From assembly GCA_946480515.1 (NCBI GenBank), contig CAMLKX010000034.1:1-12217 (forward strand): DNA of 12,217 nt, given 5' to 3'. The stretch comes from an uncultured Sphingomonadaceae bacterium (GTDB lineage: Bacteria; Pseudomonadota; Alphaproteobacteria; Sphingomonadales; Sphingomonadaceae). Shown here in pieces: positions 1-6,361 of the stretch. The notes beneath the pieces were generated by a model, which searched no databases, had not been told where the DNA came from, and saw nothing but the letters and a program-made list of their open reading frames with translations. Position 1 is the stretch's first letter, and the number at the start of each line of letters is the position of its first letter. The position numbers and the translations under genes were made by a program.

Positions 1-1
1 C

Positions 2-487
2 AGCATCGTCACGTGGCACCGGGTTGATGAGATTCTCGCTGGCGGAATCATTGCGCTGATCCACGCGGGGTGGCTAGGCGAGAAAGCCGGTATAATCCTT
101 CGCCGGCTGCCGATCTGGCCATTCGCGATTGCATTGCTGATTGCCAGCCACCCGGACGGCGGACCGATGCAATATCTGCGACCTTACGCTGCAGCGCTGC
201 TGGTCGGTTCCTCACTCGCGAACGCACCGCTTTGGCTCGATCGGGTCATGACTTCGCGGCCGATGGTCTACATCGCCGAGGTGTCCTACGCGCTTTATGT
301 CTTCCACGGCGTGCTGGTGCACACCTGGCTCGGGACGGGGGACCGTATCGAGAAATATCTCAAGCGCCCGCTGCTGTTCGCGGCAACGTTCGGCTTGGCG
401 CATTTGTCGACGCGCTACTTCGAGCGGCCGATCACCCGCGCGGTTCGCCGTGCCTCCAATGCAACAGGTCCGGCCAAGACAGCGTAG
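2..487 (+). CDS. Acyltransferase family 3 membrane protein, C-terminal part (5' end outside window)
   Basis: The frame is open from the first bases of the window and ends at TAG 485-487, giving 161 residues with no start inside the window. The visible part has several hydrophobic stretches separated by short loops. It carries pieces typical of the last helices of the acyltransferase-3 (OafA/NodX-like) family: RVDEILAGGIIALI near the beginning, a conserved-looking SYALYVFHGVL segment (about residues 97-107), and a final YFERPIT motif before a basic, probably cytoplasmic tail. Members are inner-membrane proteins of about 350-400 residues that transfer acyl groups to sugars of lipopolysaccharide, exopolysaccharide or glycans. 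The acceptor here cannot be told. The N-terminal half, with the usual catalytic His-containing helix, lies upstream. Internal ATGs at 134 and later are not starts, because the homologous sequence continues upstream of them. Confidence 0.85.
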   Translation, partial: SIVTWHRVDEILAGGIIALIHAGWLGEKAGIILRRLPIWPFAIALLIASHPDGGPMQYLRPYAAALLVGSSLANAPLWLDRVMTSRPMVYIAEVSYALYVFHGVLVHTWLGTGDRIEKYLKRPLLFAATFGLAHLSTRYFERPITRAVRRASNATGPAKTA

Positions 488-525
488 TTCCGGAATCAGG
501 TTCCGATACTGATTGACCCTCGCGC

Positions 526-541
526 GAGTGCCGTGGCACTC
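526..541. promoter_or_regulatory. Short inverted repeat upstream of the TonB receptor gene
   Basis: GAGTGCC-GT-GGCACTC is a perfect 7-bp inverted repeat with a 2-nt spacer, lying 46 nt before the receptor start and 38 nt after the acyltransferase stop. It could be an operator for the receptor gene or a weak terminator hairpin for the upstream gene. No T tract follows, so an operator is somewhat more likely. A TTGACC hexamer at 513-518 might be a -35 element, but I see no good -10 at the right distance. Function is inferred from position only. Confidence 0.3.
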
Positions 542-575
542 TGCTTGCAATGGCTAGCAAACGACTGGCTGCAGC

Positions 576-583
576 AGGAGAGG
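576..583 (+). promoter_or_regulatory. Ribosome binding site deciding the receptor start at 588
   Basis: AGGAGAGG lies four bases before ATG 588. The alternative in-frame ATG at 624, which would begin directly with the MIRVAALSG signal-peptide segment, has no comparable purine tract, so 588 is preferred. Confidence 0.6.
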
Positions 584-587
584 TCCA

Positions 588-3011
588 ATGGGCGGTCGCA
601 ATACACATCGGCGGGTTGGAAGCATGATCCGCGTCGCCGCGCTGTCAGGAATTTCTTATCTGGCGCTCGCGGGTGCCGTCGCACTGGCACAGCCGGCGGG
701 GGAAGCAACTCCCGCCGCGCCGGTTGCACCGGCCGAGGACAGCGGCGGAGTCGAGGAGATTGTCGTCACCGCCCAGAAACGCGCCGAGAATGTGCAGGAC
801 GTGCCGATCGCTATTTCGGCCGTGTCGAATGAATATCTCGAATCCCGGGGGATTACCTCGATCGACAATCTTGGATCGATCGCGCCGAACGTGAAGATCG
901 AGCGCACACCGTCCAACAAGACGATCAGTCAGATTGCGATCCGCGGATCCGTGACAATCAACCCGGCGATCACTTGGGAGCCGGCGGTCGGCCTCTACCT
1001 GGACGGCGTGTACATCGCCAAGGCGCAGGGCTCGATCTTCGATATCGCCGATCTGGAGCGGGTGGAGATCCTGCGCGGCCCACAGGGCACGCTTTACGGC
1101 CGCAACACGCTCGCCGGTGCGGTCAACCTGATCACCCGCAAGCCGTCAGGAGAAGCCGGCGGAGAGTTTGAACTCACCTATGGCAACTATGGCTATGCCA
1201 AGGGGCGGGCGGTGCTCGACCTGCCGCAGATGGGTATTTTCAGCGCCAAGATCTCGGGTCAGGCGCAGACCCGAGACGGGTTCATCAAGATCGGCCCCAA
1301 TCCATTCGAGGATGATTTCCTCGCTGATCTGTTGTCGGGCCCGCCCTCGGTCAATCGGACGAATGACCTCGATAATTATAGCGGCATGCTGCAGATCCGC
1401 GCCGAGCCGAGTGACGACGTCGCCATCGACTATACTTATGATTATAGCCGCTACGATCAGCGGCCGGACTTTTCCCAGCTTTTCCAGGTTAATCGGAATA
1501 ACGATCCGCGTGACATCTTTGACCCAAACCCCGCCAACCCAAGTTACTCCGGGATCCCGCTCTACCTCTTCGCCGACCGCGACCGTCAAAGCCGCGGCAG
1601 CATCGATGCCGACCCGCTCTTCGAGAAGACGACCACCCAAGGTCATGCGCTGACAATTTCCTGGGATGTCGGCGACGCGACGATCAAGTCGATCACCGCC
1701 TATCGCAAGCTGAAGTGGGCGGACAGCCTCGATCTCGATGGCTCGCCCATGGACATCGCACTTACCGCGCGGTCAAGTCGCTACAAAAGCTTCACGCAGG
1801 AGCTGCAGGCGAGCGGCACGGCGCTCGACGATCGGCTCAACTATGTCGTCGGCGCCTATTATCTCAAGGACAAGGCGGAGACCGATAACCCGCTCAACTT
1901 CTTCTTCCACACCGAACGGCTCTTCTCGAGCTATGGCTCGCACACCAAGGCTTACGCCGCCTATGCGCAGCTCGACTATCGCATCACCGATCCACTCGTC
2001 CTGACGATTGGCGGGCGCTATTCACACGAGCGCAAGGACATCAAACGGTTCTTCCGAGTGCTTGCGACGACCAACCCGGCTGCCCCTCCCGCCCCGTTCA
2101 CCGCCATCGACGTGGGCTATGGCGATGTGCCGGACGCCAAGTTCAGCGATTTCAGTCCAGCCGCCACCATCCGCTATGAAATCAACGACAACATCAACGT
2201 CTATGCGCGCTACGCCAAAGGCTTCAAATCGGGCGGCTTCAATGGCGAGACCCAAGTTACGGAGTTCCCTCCGAGCGACGACTGCCCGAGCGGAGCCCCG
2301 GAACTGTGCGAGCCCTATGAGGCGGAAAAGGTCAACAGCTATGAGATCGGGTTCAAGTCGCGGCTGTTCGACAATCGGCTGCAACTGAACGCCGCCGCCT
2401 TCTGGGACAAGCACAAGGATATCCAGCTGTCGGTGTTTCTGGGCGAAGGCGCCGCGTCGGTGGTTCGCAATGCCGCGGCGGCGCGGATCTGGGGCTTGGA
2501 GTTCGAAGCGATTGCACGGCCCGTCGAGTGGCTGACCGTGAATGGTTCGGCAGCCTATCTCAATTCCAAATACAAGAGCTTCATCGACGCGGGCGAAGAG
2601 GTGGCCGACAACCGTGCCTTTCCGCACACGCCCAAATACACCGCCGCGCTGGGGGTCGATGCTCGCGTCGCGCAGGGTAACTGGGGTCAACTGAACCTGA
2701 TCGGAGACCTCAACCATGTCTCCTCTTACTTCACCTTCCCTTATCCGCTGCGCACACCCAGCGAATCCGACCAGAACGCCTACACCACCAAGTCGCCCGG
2801 GCGCACGATCGTAAACCTGCGCAGTGCGCTAACCGACATCCCGCTTGGCAGCGGCAACGCAAAGGGCGAGCTCACGCTGTGGGTGCGCAATCTGTTCAAG
2901 GAAGACCGGCCGCAGAACTTCATCGATTTCGGACCGACTTTTGGTGGTCTAACGGTCGCCTACTATCCCGATCCGCGGACCTACGGTGTGACTGCCGGGA
3001 TTCGCTTCTAG
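588..3011 (+). CDS. TonB-dependent outer-membrane receptor
   Basis: This 807-residue protein has the full architecture of a TonB-dependent receptor. A signal peptide covers about residues 13-34 (hydrophobic core, probable cleavage after ALA). A proline/alanine linker and a TonB box (EEIVVTAQ, about 56-63) follow. The plug domain (about 70-185) contains the diagnostic ERVEILRGPQGTLYGRNT stretch at 157-174. The rest is a long beta-barrel rich in alternating aromatic residues, ending in GIRF with a terminal Phe as expected for outer-membrane insertion. Such receptors bind a substrate at the cell surface and import it with energy from TonB-ExbBD. The VQDVPIAISAVS start of the plug is typical of the large sphingomonad/Caulobacter receptor group. 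Known or proposed substrates of that group range from siderophores to sugars and aromatic compounds, so the ligand here is unknown. One loop at about residues 560-580 holds two cysteines (DDCPSGAPELCEPYE) that could form a disulfide. No transporter or regulator gene adjoins it, so it seems to be a single-gene unit. Confidence 0.93.
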   Translation: MGGRNTHRRVGSMIRVAALSGISYLALAGAVALAQPAGEATPAAPVAPAEDSGGVEEIVVTAQKRAENVQDVPIAISAVSNEYLESRGITSIDNLGSIAPNVKIERTPSNKTISQIAIRGSVTINPAITWEPAVGLYLDGVYIAKAQGSIFDIADLERVEILRGPQGTLYGRNTLAGAVNLITRKPSGEAGGEFELTYGNYGYAKGRAVLDLPQMGIFSAKISGQAQTRDGFIKIGPNPFEDDFLADLLSGPPSVNRTNDLDNYSGMLQIRAEPSDDVAIDYTYDYSRYDQRPDFSQLFQVNRNNDPRDIFDPNPANPSYSGIPLYLFADRDRQSRGSIDADPLFEKTTTQGHALTISWDVGDATIKSITAYRKLKWADSLDLDGSPMDIALTARSSRYKSFTQELQASGTALDDRLNYVVGAYYLKDKAETDNPLNFFFHTERLFSSYGSHTKAYAAYAQLDYRITDPLVLTIGGRYSHERKDIKRFFRVLATTNPAAPPAPFTAIDVGYGDVPDAKFSDFSPAATIRYEINDNINVYARYAKGFKSGGFNGETQVTEFPPSDDCPSGAPELCEPYEAEKVNSYEIGFKSRLFDNRLQLNAAAFWDKHKDIQLSVFLGEGAASVVRNAAAARIWGLEFEAIARPVEWLTVNGSAAYLNSKYKSFIDAGEEVADNRAFPHTPKYTAALGVDARVAQGNWGQLNLIGDLNHVSSYFTFPYPLRTPSESDQNAYTTKSPGRTIVNLRSALTDIPLGSGNAKGELTLWVRNLFKEDRPQNFIDFGPTFGGLTVAYYPDPRTYGVTAGIRF

Positions 3012-3018
3012 AGGGCGC

Positions 3019-3043
3019 GGTCCGGCGGAGGTTCCGTCGGACC
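3019..3043. terminator. Hairpin between convergent receptor and tRNA-Leu genes
   Basis: An 11-bp stem (one G-U pair on the + strand) closes a 3-nt loop: arms 3019-3029 and 3033-3043, loop GGT. It begins 7 nt after the receptor stop codon and lies 23 nt beyond the encoded CCA of the convergent tRNA, so it could end transcription from both sides. Neither flank has a T tract. It is therefore not a canonical intrinsic terminator and may instead act as a transcript-end stabiliser or with Rho. Confidence 0.45.
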
Positions 3044-3066
3044 CCGTCCTGCATCCTGGTGAAAAG

Positions 3067-3153
3067 TGGTGCGGTCGAGAAGACTCGAACTTCCACGGCC
3101 TTTCGGCCACAGCGACCTCAACGCTGCGCGTCTACCAGTTCCGCCACGACCGC
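3067..3153 (-). tRNA. tRNA-Leu (anticodon GAG)
   Basis: The reverse strand folds into a complete class II tRNA of 87 nt including the encoded CCA (the + strand reads TGGT at 3067-3070). The 7-bp acceptor stem GCGGTCG/CGACCGC is perfect. The anticodon stem CAGCG/CGCTG encloses the loop TTGAGGT, so the anticodon is GAG (complement at 3117-3119), which reads leucine codons CUC and CUU. A long variable arm (GGCC-GAAA-GGCC core) is present, as expected for tRNA-Leu. The T arm GGAAG-TTCGAGT-CTTCT has a normal loop, and the D arm contains AACTGGTAGA. The gene stands alone and converges on the TonB receptor. CUC is probably a frequent Leu codon in this GC-rich genome, so the tRNA should be well used. 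Confidence 0.97.
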
Positions 3154-3164
3154 ACTCGTGAAAT

Positions 3165-3282
3165 GCGCCGCCCGAAATGGAGCGGCGCTCTGGTAAGGCG
3201 CGCGCTCTAGCAAAGCCCATTAGGCGGCGCAATGCCGCTCAGGTTCGCTCCAAAATGGAGCGATGGTAAATGCTGCATTTAC
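3165..3282. repeat. Cluster of short inverted repeats upstream of tRNA-Leu and of the small secreted-protein gene
   Basis: Four hairpin-forming repeats lie within 118 nt. They are GCGCCGC/GCGGCGC (3165-3171 and 3182-3188, 10-nt loop), GCGGC/GCCGC (3224-3228 and 3234-3238, 5-nt loop), CGCTCCA-AAA-TGGAGCG (3246-3262, 7-bp stem) and the perfect 17-nt palindrome GTAAATGC-T-GCATTTAC (3266-3282). In addition, AAATGGAGCG occurs twice as a direct repeat (3175-3184 and 3253-3262). The tRNA-Leu promoter must lie in this stretch on the - strand, and any promoter of the small + strand gene at 3308 lies in or just after it. The AT-rich palindrome, in a GC-rich setting 25 nt before that gene, looks like a dimeric regulator site. 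No known box was recognised. Confidence 0.5.
3202..3228 (-). promoter_or_regulatory. Candidate tRNA-Leu promoter region
   Basis: On the - strand, TTGCTAGAGCGC (3213-3202) lies about 50 nt before the tRNA 5' end. The GCTAGA inside it could serve as a -10 element. No clear -35 is seen at the standard spacing; the best is a TTGCGC about 15 nt further upstream. The same 12-mer lies immediately upstream of pheS at 11863-11874. The assignment is a guess from position and the shared sequence. Confidence 0.25.
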
Positions 3283-3307
3283 GATTTGCCGCGAGCTTCG
3301 TTAAGCT

Positions 3308-3520
3308 ATGGCCATGCTGCTTGCCGCTGCTGCCCTCGCTGCGATCTCGCCATCCGGACCAGCCGTGCACTCGACCGCACGGGTCACCGTCCGGGTTCTC
3401 GCTCCTGCGCACGCGTCATCTACGGAATGGGAGCGGGCGCCCCGCCAGTCCAGACGCGAGACCCTGATCCGGAGCGAGACCGGCGAGCGCGTGCCCGCTC
3501 GTCTGATCGAATTTCAATAA
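3308..3520 (+). CDS. Small putative secreted protein of unknown function
   Basis: This 70-residue open frame begins with a hydrophobic, alanine-rich segment (MAMLLAAAALAA..., about residues 1-19) that looks like a short signal peptide, possibly cleaved after PSGPA. The mature part is about 50 residues: a beta-like stretch ARVTVRVLAP, a conserved-looking EWERAP turn, a basic RRETLIR stretch and the ending RLIEFQ. The pattern resembles small periplasmic or exported hypothetical proteins of sphingomonads, but I cannot name a family. No good ribosome binding site precedes ATG 3308, and ATG 3314 is an equally possible start. The gene runs towards the phosphofructokinase gene and their last 7 nt overlap. 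The frame could be chance coding in GC-rich DNA. The signal-like N-terminus and the fit into the gap between tRNA and kinase argue that it is real. Confidence 0.55.
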   Translation: MAMLLAAAALAAISPSGPAVHSTARVTVRVLAPAHASSTEWERAPRQSRRETLIRSETGERVPARLIEFQ

Positions 3521-4611
3521 AGGAACATCGGCATGCCGGTGATGGCCTGCAGCCGGGCGCGGTAGGTGTGGACGTCGTAGAGATTATCAACATCGACCAG
3601 CTTGCTACCTTCGAGCAGGTGGCCGATCGGGACATCGGCATAGCGGCCGCCGCGCACGGCAAGCATCCGCCCATGATCGCCGGCTGAAAGCAGCTGAATC
3701 GCCTGACGGCCGAACGCCAGCGAGACCATCAGGTCAAGCGCGTCGGGGACGCCGGACCGCATGAGATAGGCAAGTTGCTGGACGACCGTTCCGGCCTTGA
3801 TCCGCTTGTCGAGCTGCTGGGCAATTCGCGACGAGATGGGTGCGCGGCGGCGCTTGCTGGCCACGGTCGAAAGCTCGTCCGCATGATCCTCGCCCTCGAT
3901 GGATGATCCTTCGGAAACGACCAGCATCGCGTAGCGGCCCGGATGGTCCGTGAGATCGACAGACACCAGCTCAGCCAGCCGGTCGATGTTGACTGGGCAT
4001 TCCGAGATGAGCGTACGGTCCACCTGGGCCAGGAAGCCCGAAAGCAGGGCGGTCTCGCCGCTGCGACGCCCAAACAATTCAACGATGCCGATCCGTTCGT
4101 GACTGGCGACGGTCGTGCGCAGCGCCTGAATGGCTTCGACCGAGCGGCTCACCGCGGTCGCAAAGCCGATGCAATAGTCAGTCCCATAGACGTCATTGTC
4201 CATCGTCTTGGGTATCGAAAGCACCTTGAACCCCTGGCCGGAGAGGTGCGCAGAAAAACGCAGCGTTCCGTCGCCGCCGAGAGTCACGAGAGCCTCAATG
4301 CCCATGGCATCCAGCGTCTCCAGGACCTTTTCAGTCTGGTCGCCGTCACCGACCGTCCGCGGATCAGTGCGGGACGTGTGCAGGATCGTGCCACCGGTCC
4401 GATCGATGCCGCGCACCCGCGCCCGATCGAGGACGACGCTATGTTCAGCGATCGACGCGGGGTCACCTGGATCGATCGCAAGCACCCCAGCCCAGCCGCG
4501 CCGAAAACCGGTCACAGTCCAGCCGAGATCTTCGGCCGAAAGCGTCACCGCCCGAATGCAAGCGTTGAGGCCAGGCACATCACCGCCACCGGTGAGGATG
4601 CCGATCCGCAT
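3514..4611 (-). CDS. 6-phosphofructokinase (ATP- or pyrophosphate-dependent)
   Basis: The product (365 residues from ATG 4611) is a PfkA-superfamily kinase that phosphorylates fructose 6-phosphate to fructose 1,6-bisphosphate in the cytoplasm. Visible family motifs are the N-terminal MRIGILTGGGDVPGLNA nucleotide loop, GGT-x7-R around residues 73-81, LGGDGT at 111-116, the catalytic PKTMDND at 134-140 (Asp138 as base) and FGRRSGE at 180-186. A late AYLMRSGVPDALD segment (281-292) replaces the GHIQRGG loop of enteric PfkA. Gly115 matches the residue typical of ATP enzymes (pyrophosphate enzymes have Asp there). Lys135 matches the Lys of pyrophosphate enzymes, a mix also found in plant ATP-dependent enzymes. 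ATP is therefore the better guess for phosphate donor, but it is not certain. The start is ATG 4611, with an AGGGGG tract 8 nt upstream. ATG 4617 would add MT but sits only 2 nt from that tract. The gene follows the zinc-ribbon gene by 16 nt, a probable operon, and its 3' end overlaps the convergent small gene by 7 nt. Confidence 0.9.
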   Translation of the reverse strand: MRIGILTGGGDVPGLNACIRAVTLSAEDLGWTVTGFRRGWAGVLAIDPGDPASIAEHSVVLDRARVRGIDRTGGTILHTSRTDPRTVGDGDQTEKVLETLDAMGIEALVTLGGDGTLRFSAHLSGQGFKVLSIPKTMDNDVYGTDYCIGFATAVSRSVEAIQALRTTVASHERIGIVELFGRRSGETALLSGFLAQVDRTLISECPVNIDRLAELVSVDLTDHPGRYAMLVVSEGSSIEGEDHADELSTVASKRRRAPISSRIAQQLDKRIKAGTVVQQLAYLMRSGVPDALDLMVSLAFGRQAIQLLSAGDHGRMLAVRGGRYADVPIGHLLEGSKLVDVDNLYDVHTYRARLQAITGMPMFLY

Positions 4612-4619
4612 TGTCATTT

Positions 4620-4625
4620 CCCCCT
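4620..4625 (-). promoter_or_regulatory. Ribosome binding site deciding the phosphofructokinase start
   Basis: AGGGGG on the - strand lies just after the stop codon of the upstream zinc-ribbon gene. It is 2 nt from ATG 4617 but 8 nt from ATG 4611, so the second ATG has the workable spacing. Confidence 0.5.
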
Positions 4626-4627
4626 GA

Positions 4628-5530
4628 TCAGGCTGCTGGCGGACCCAGCGTTACGGTTAAGCGCTCCGCTCCCTCGGGAACATTCATCTCGGCGCTATTG
4701 AAACTCGCACTCGCACCGGGCGGAAGCACTCGCGCCGGTGGAGAGATGGTCCAGCTGTAGATCAGCTTCCCGCCAGAATCGCGGAGCTCGGCCTTGAGCG
4801 GCGGAACGTCCTGCGGCTGATCCGTCGGGTTGATGACCCGACCGCTGACCTCGAACAGTTCGTTGCCGCTGGCGAGTTGCTGGCGGTCGCTGTTGCGCAC
4901 CTGGAGCAGCAACGGGGTTTCTTGTACACCGGCCATCCCGAACCGCTCTCGCCACTGCATGGGAGCAAGGAAATAAAGTGCCAGCGCCACCGCAATCAGG
5001 ATGGCGAGAATCAAAGGCAGGATTGGCAACCGCCGCCGGCGTTCAGCCTCCTCGCCAGTAAAAACAAAATCATCCTCGGACTCCTCGCCCGCAGCGGATG
5101 CGCCGGGGTCCGGAGAAGCCGCAGGCACCGCCATTGTGTGCTCTGCCGCCGCGTCATCCGCTTTGCCTGCGCTGCTCGCGTCAGTCGTGTGAAGCACCGG
5201 GGCGGCCCATGAGTCCGCGGACTCGCCGGGGGCTTGGTTTGTACGCTGGTCGGCGGTGAAGTGCGCGTCCTGGACCTCCCCAGATCGATTCTCGTCAGTC
5301 GGATCAGGTGCGATCTCGGCCGATGTTGGCGACTGCGCGGTAGAAGGCGTCTCCGTAGCCTGGGGCCGCGGTGAGGGGTACACTGACCCAACGCCAGGCT
5401 CCGCTGATGAGTCAGGAAGCTGGAACCAGCTGTGTCTGCACGACGCACAACGGACTTGGCGTCCGCCCGGCGGAACCGCGCCATCCTGAACCACATAGCG
5501 AGTGTTGCAGGCGGGGCACGTCAGAATCAT
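4628..5530 (-). CDS. MJ0042-type zinc-ribbon / DUF3426 single-pass membrane protein
   Basis: The 300-residue product has three parts. Residues 1-37 form a zinc ribbon of the MJ0042 type with two CxxC pairs (Cys5/Cys8 and Cys28/Cys31) and the usual RCxxCxHxWF ending. Residues about 40-163 are a low-complexity, acidic, Pro/Ala/Ser/Thr-rich linker. A basic RRRR flank (about 164-167) leads into one membrane helix (about 168-190), so the ribbon should be cytoplasmic and the rest periplasmic. The C-terminal domain (about 207-298) resembles DUF3426, with a beta-sandwich-like pattern (LFEVSGRVINPT, LKAELRDSGGKLIYSW). Function is unknown. The open frame extends further upstream, to 5929, but that part is antisense to ftsE. 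ATG 5530 starts exactly with the zinc ribbon and has GGAGG at 5542-5546, 11 nt upstream. It is divergent from ftsE and lies directly upstream of the phosphofructokinase gene. Confidence 0.88.
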   Translation of the reverse strand: MILTCPACNTRYVVQDGAVPPGGRQVRCASCRHSWFQLPDSSAEPGVGSVYPSPRPQATETPSTAQSPTSAEIAPDPTDENRSGEVQDAHFTADQRTNQAPGESADSWAAPVLHTTDASSAGKADDAAAEHTMAVPAASPDPGASAAGEESEDDFVFTGEEAERRRRLPILPLILAILIAVALALYFLAPMQWRERFGMAGVQETPLLLQVRNSDRQQLASGNELFEVSGRVINPTDQPQDVPPLKAELRDSGGKLIYSWTISPPARVLPPGASASFNSAEMNVPEGAERLTVTLGPPAA

Positions 5531-5582
5531 CGTTGTGGCAACCTCCGCATGCGCCTGACCCTCGATAAACGCCATTGGGAAG

Positions 5583-5611
5583 CATTGGCAAGGCAGCACC
5601 AGTCGTGTCAA
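5583..5611 (-). promoter_or_regulatory. Candidate promoter of the zinc-ribbon gene in the divergent intergenic region
   Basis: The - strand has a perfect TTGACA at 5611-5606, about 75 nt before the zinc-ribbon start. At 17-18 nt spacing there is only a weak match (CCAATG/CAATGC) for a -10 element. The 105-nt gap must also drive ftsE on the + strand, but no convincing promoter was seen in that direction. Confidence 0.3.
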
Positions 5612-5635
5612 AACACAAGAGCGAGTCCACTGGGG

Positions 5636-6361
5636 GTGAAGCTGGCACAGATTGTCGAATTCGAGGCCGTCGGTCTTCGCTACGGGACCGGTGCGGAGGT
5701 GCTGCGAGACCTCGATTTCAAGCTGGCAGCAGGAGGCTTCTACTTCCTGACCGGGCCGTCCGGCGCTGGAAAGACCTCCTTGCTCAAGCTGCTGTACCTG
5801 GCGCAGCGGCCGACCCGGGGGCGGATCCGGCTGTTCGACGAGGATTTGGCGGAGGCGTCCCGCGACTCCCTTCCGGCCTTCCGGCGGCGCATTGGAGTCG
5901 TATTCCAGGACTTCCGGCTCGTGCGCCATCTTTCCGCGTTCGACAATGTCGCGCTACCCCTGCGGATTGCCGGCAGGAGCGACGCCGAGATCGACGGCCC
6001 CGTCCGCGAAATGCTCGCCTGGGTGGGGTTGGCGGATCGCGCTAGTGCACGCCCTCCTACCCTTTCCGGCGGGGAGCAGCAGCGGGTGGCGATCGCTCGC
6101 GCCGTGATCGGCCAGCCCGACCTGCTGGTCGCCGATGAGCCGACCGGCAATGTGGACGCCGACATGGCGGCCAGGCTGATCCTGCTGTTCGAGGCCCTGA
6201 ACCGGCTTGGCACGACGGTCGTGGTTGCAACCCACGACGTCAGCTTGATTGCCTCCGTCCGCGCCGCACAGATCCTGCGGATCGAGAATGGCAATTTGAT
6301 TGATCATACGGGGAATTTGCGGCACCCGCCGCGCCCTGCCAGCGGAACGGCCAACGCGTGA
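5636..6361 (+). CDS. ftsE: Cell-division ATP-binding protein FtsE
   Basis: This is the ABC ATPase of the FtsEX complex, which sits at the division site under the inner membrane and uses ATP hydrolysis to control peptidoglycan hydrolases through FtsX. All ATPase motifs are present in the 241-residue product: Walker A GPSGAGKT (40-47), Q-loop FQDFRLV (90-96), signature LSGGEQQR (143-150), Walker B LLVADEP (163-169), D-loop residues and the switch His in ATHD (198-201). FtsE-typical features include the YLAQRPTRG stretch after Walker A and FRRRIGVVFQDF. The open frame extends upstream to 5432, but that part overlaps the divergent zinc-ribbon gene and lacks homology. GTG 5636 gives a family-like N-terminus (VKLAQIVEFEAVGLRYG), though its ribosome binding site is weak. 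It is followed by ftsX with a 4-nt GTGA overlap. Confidence 0.95.
   Translation: MKLAQIVEFEAVGLRYGTGAEVLRDLDFKLAAGGFYFLTGPSGAGKTSLLKLLYLAQRPTRGRIRLFDEDLAEASRDSLPAFRRRIGVVFQDFRLVRHLSAFDNVALPLRIAGRSDAEIDGPVREMLAWVGLADRASARPPTLSGGEQQRVAIARAVIGQPDLLVADEPTGNVDADMAARLILLFEALNRLGTTVVVATHDVSLIASVRAAQILRIENGNLIDHTGNLRHPPRPASGTANA

Noticed and set aside
1146..1646. Antisense frame in the receptor gene, and similar ones at 2022-2717
   Set aside because: They are shadows of the TonB receptor reading frame, with hydrophobic/acidic composition caused by the complementary codons.
3484..3501. CGAGCG/CGCTCG hairpin near the convergent ends as a terminator
   Set aside because: The 6-bp stem lies inside the coding sequence of the small gene and no T tract follows it.
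3232..3687. 151-codon + strand frame across the small gene and the kinase end
   Set aside because: It is Cys/Arg-rich with no domain, and it overlaps the better candidate at 3308 and the kinase gene.
3943..4701. 252-codon + strand frame opposite the phosphofructokinase gene
   Set aside because: It is antisense to a well-supported kinase gene and shows no protein-like domain pattern.
5432..5635. Upstream extension of the ftsE frame
   Set aside because: It overlaps the divergent zinc-ribbon gene and lacks FtsE homology; the family N-terminus begins at GTG 5636.
5531..5929. Upstream N-terminal extension of the zinc-ribbon gene
   Set aside because: The extra 133 residues are antisense to ftsE and its upstream region, while the zinc ribbon starts exactly at ATG 5530.
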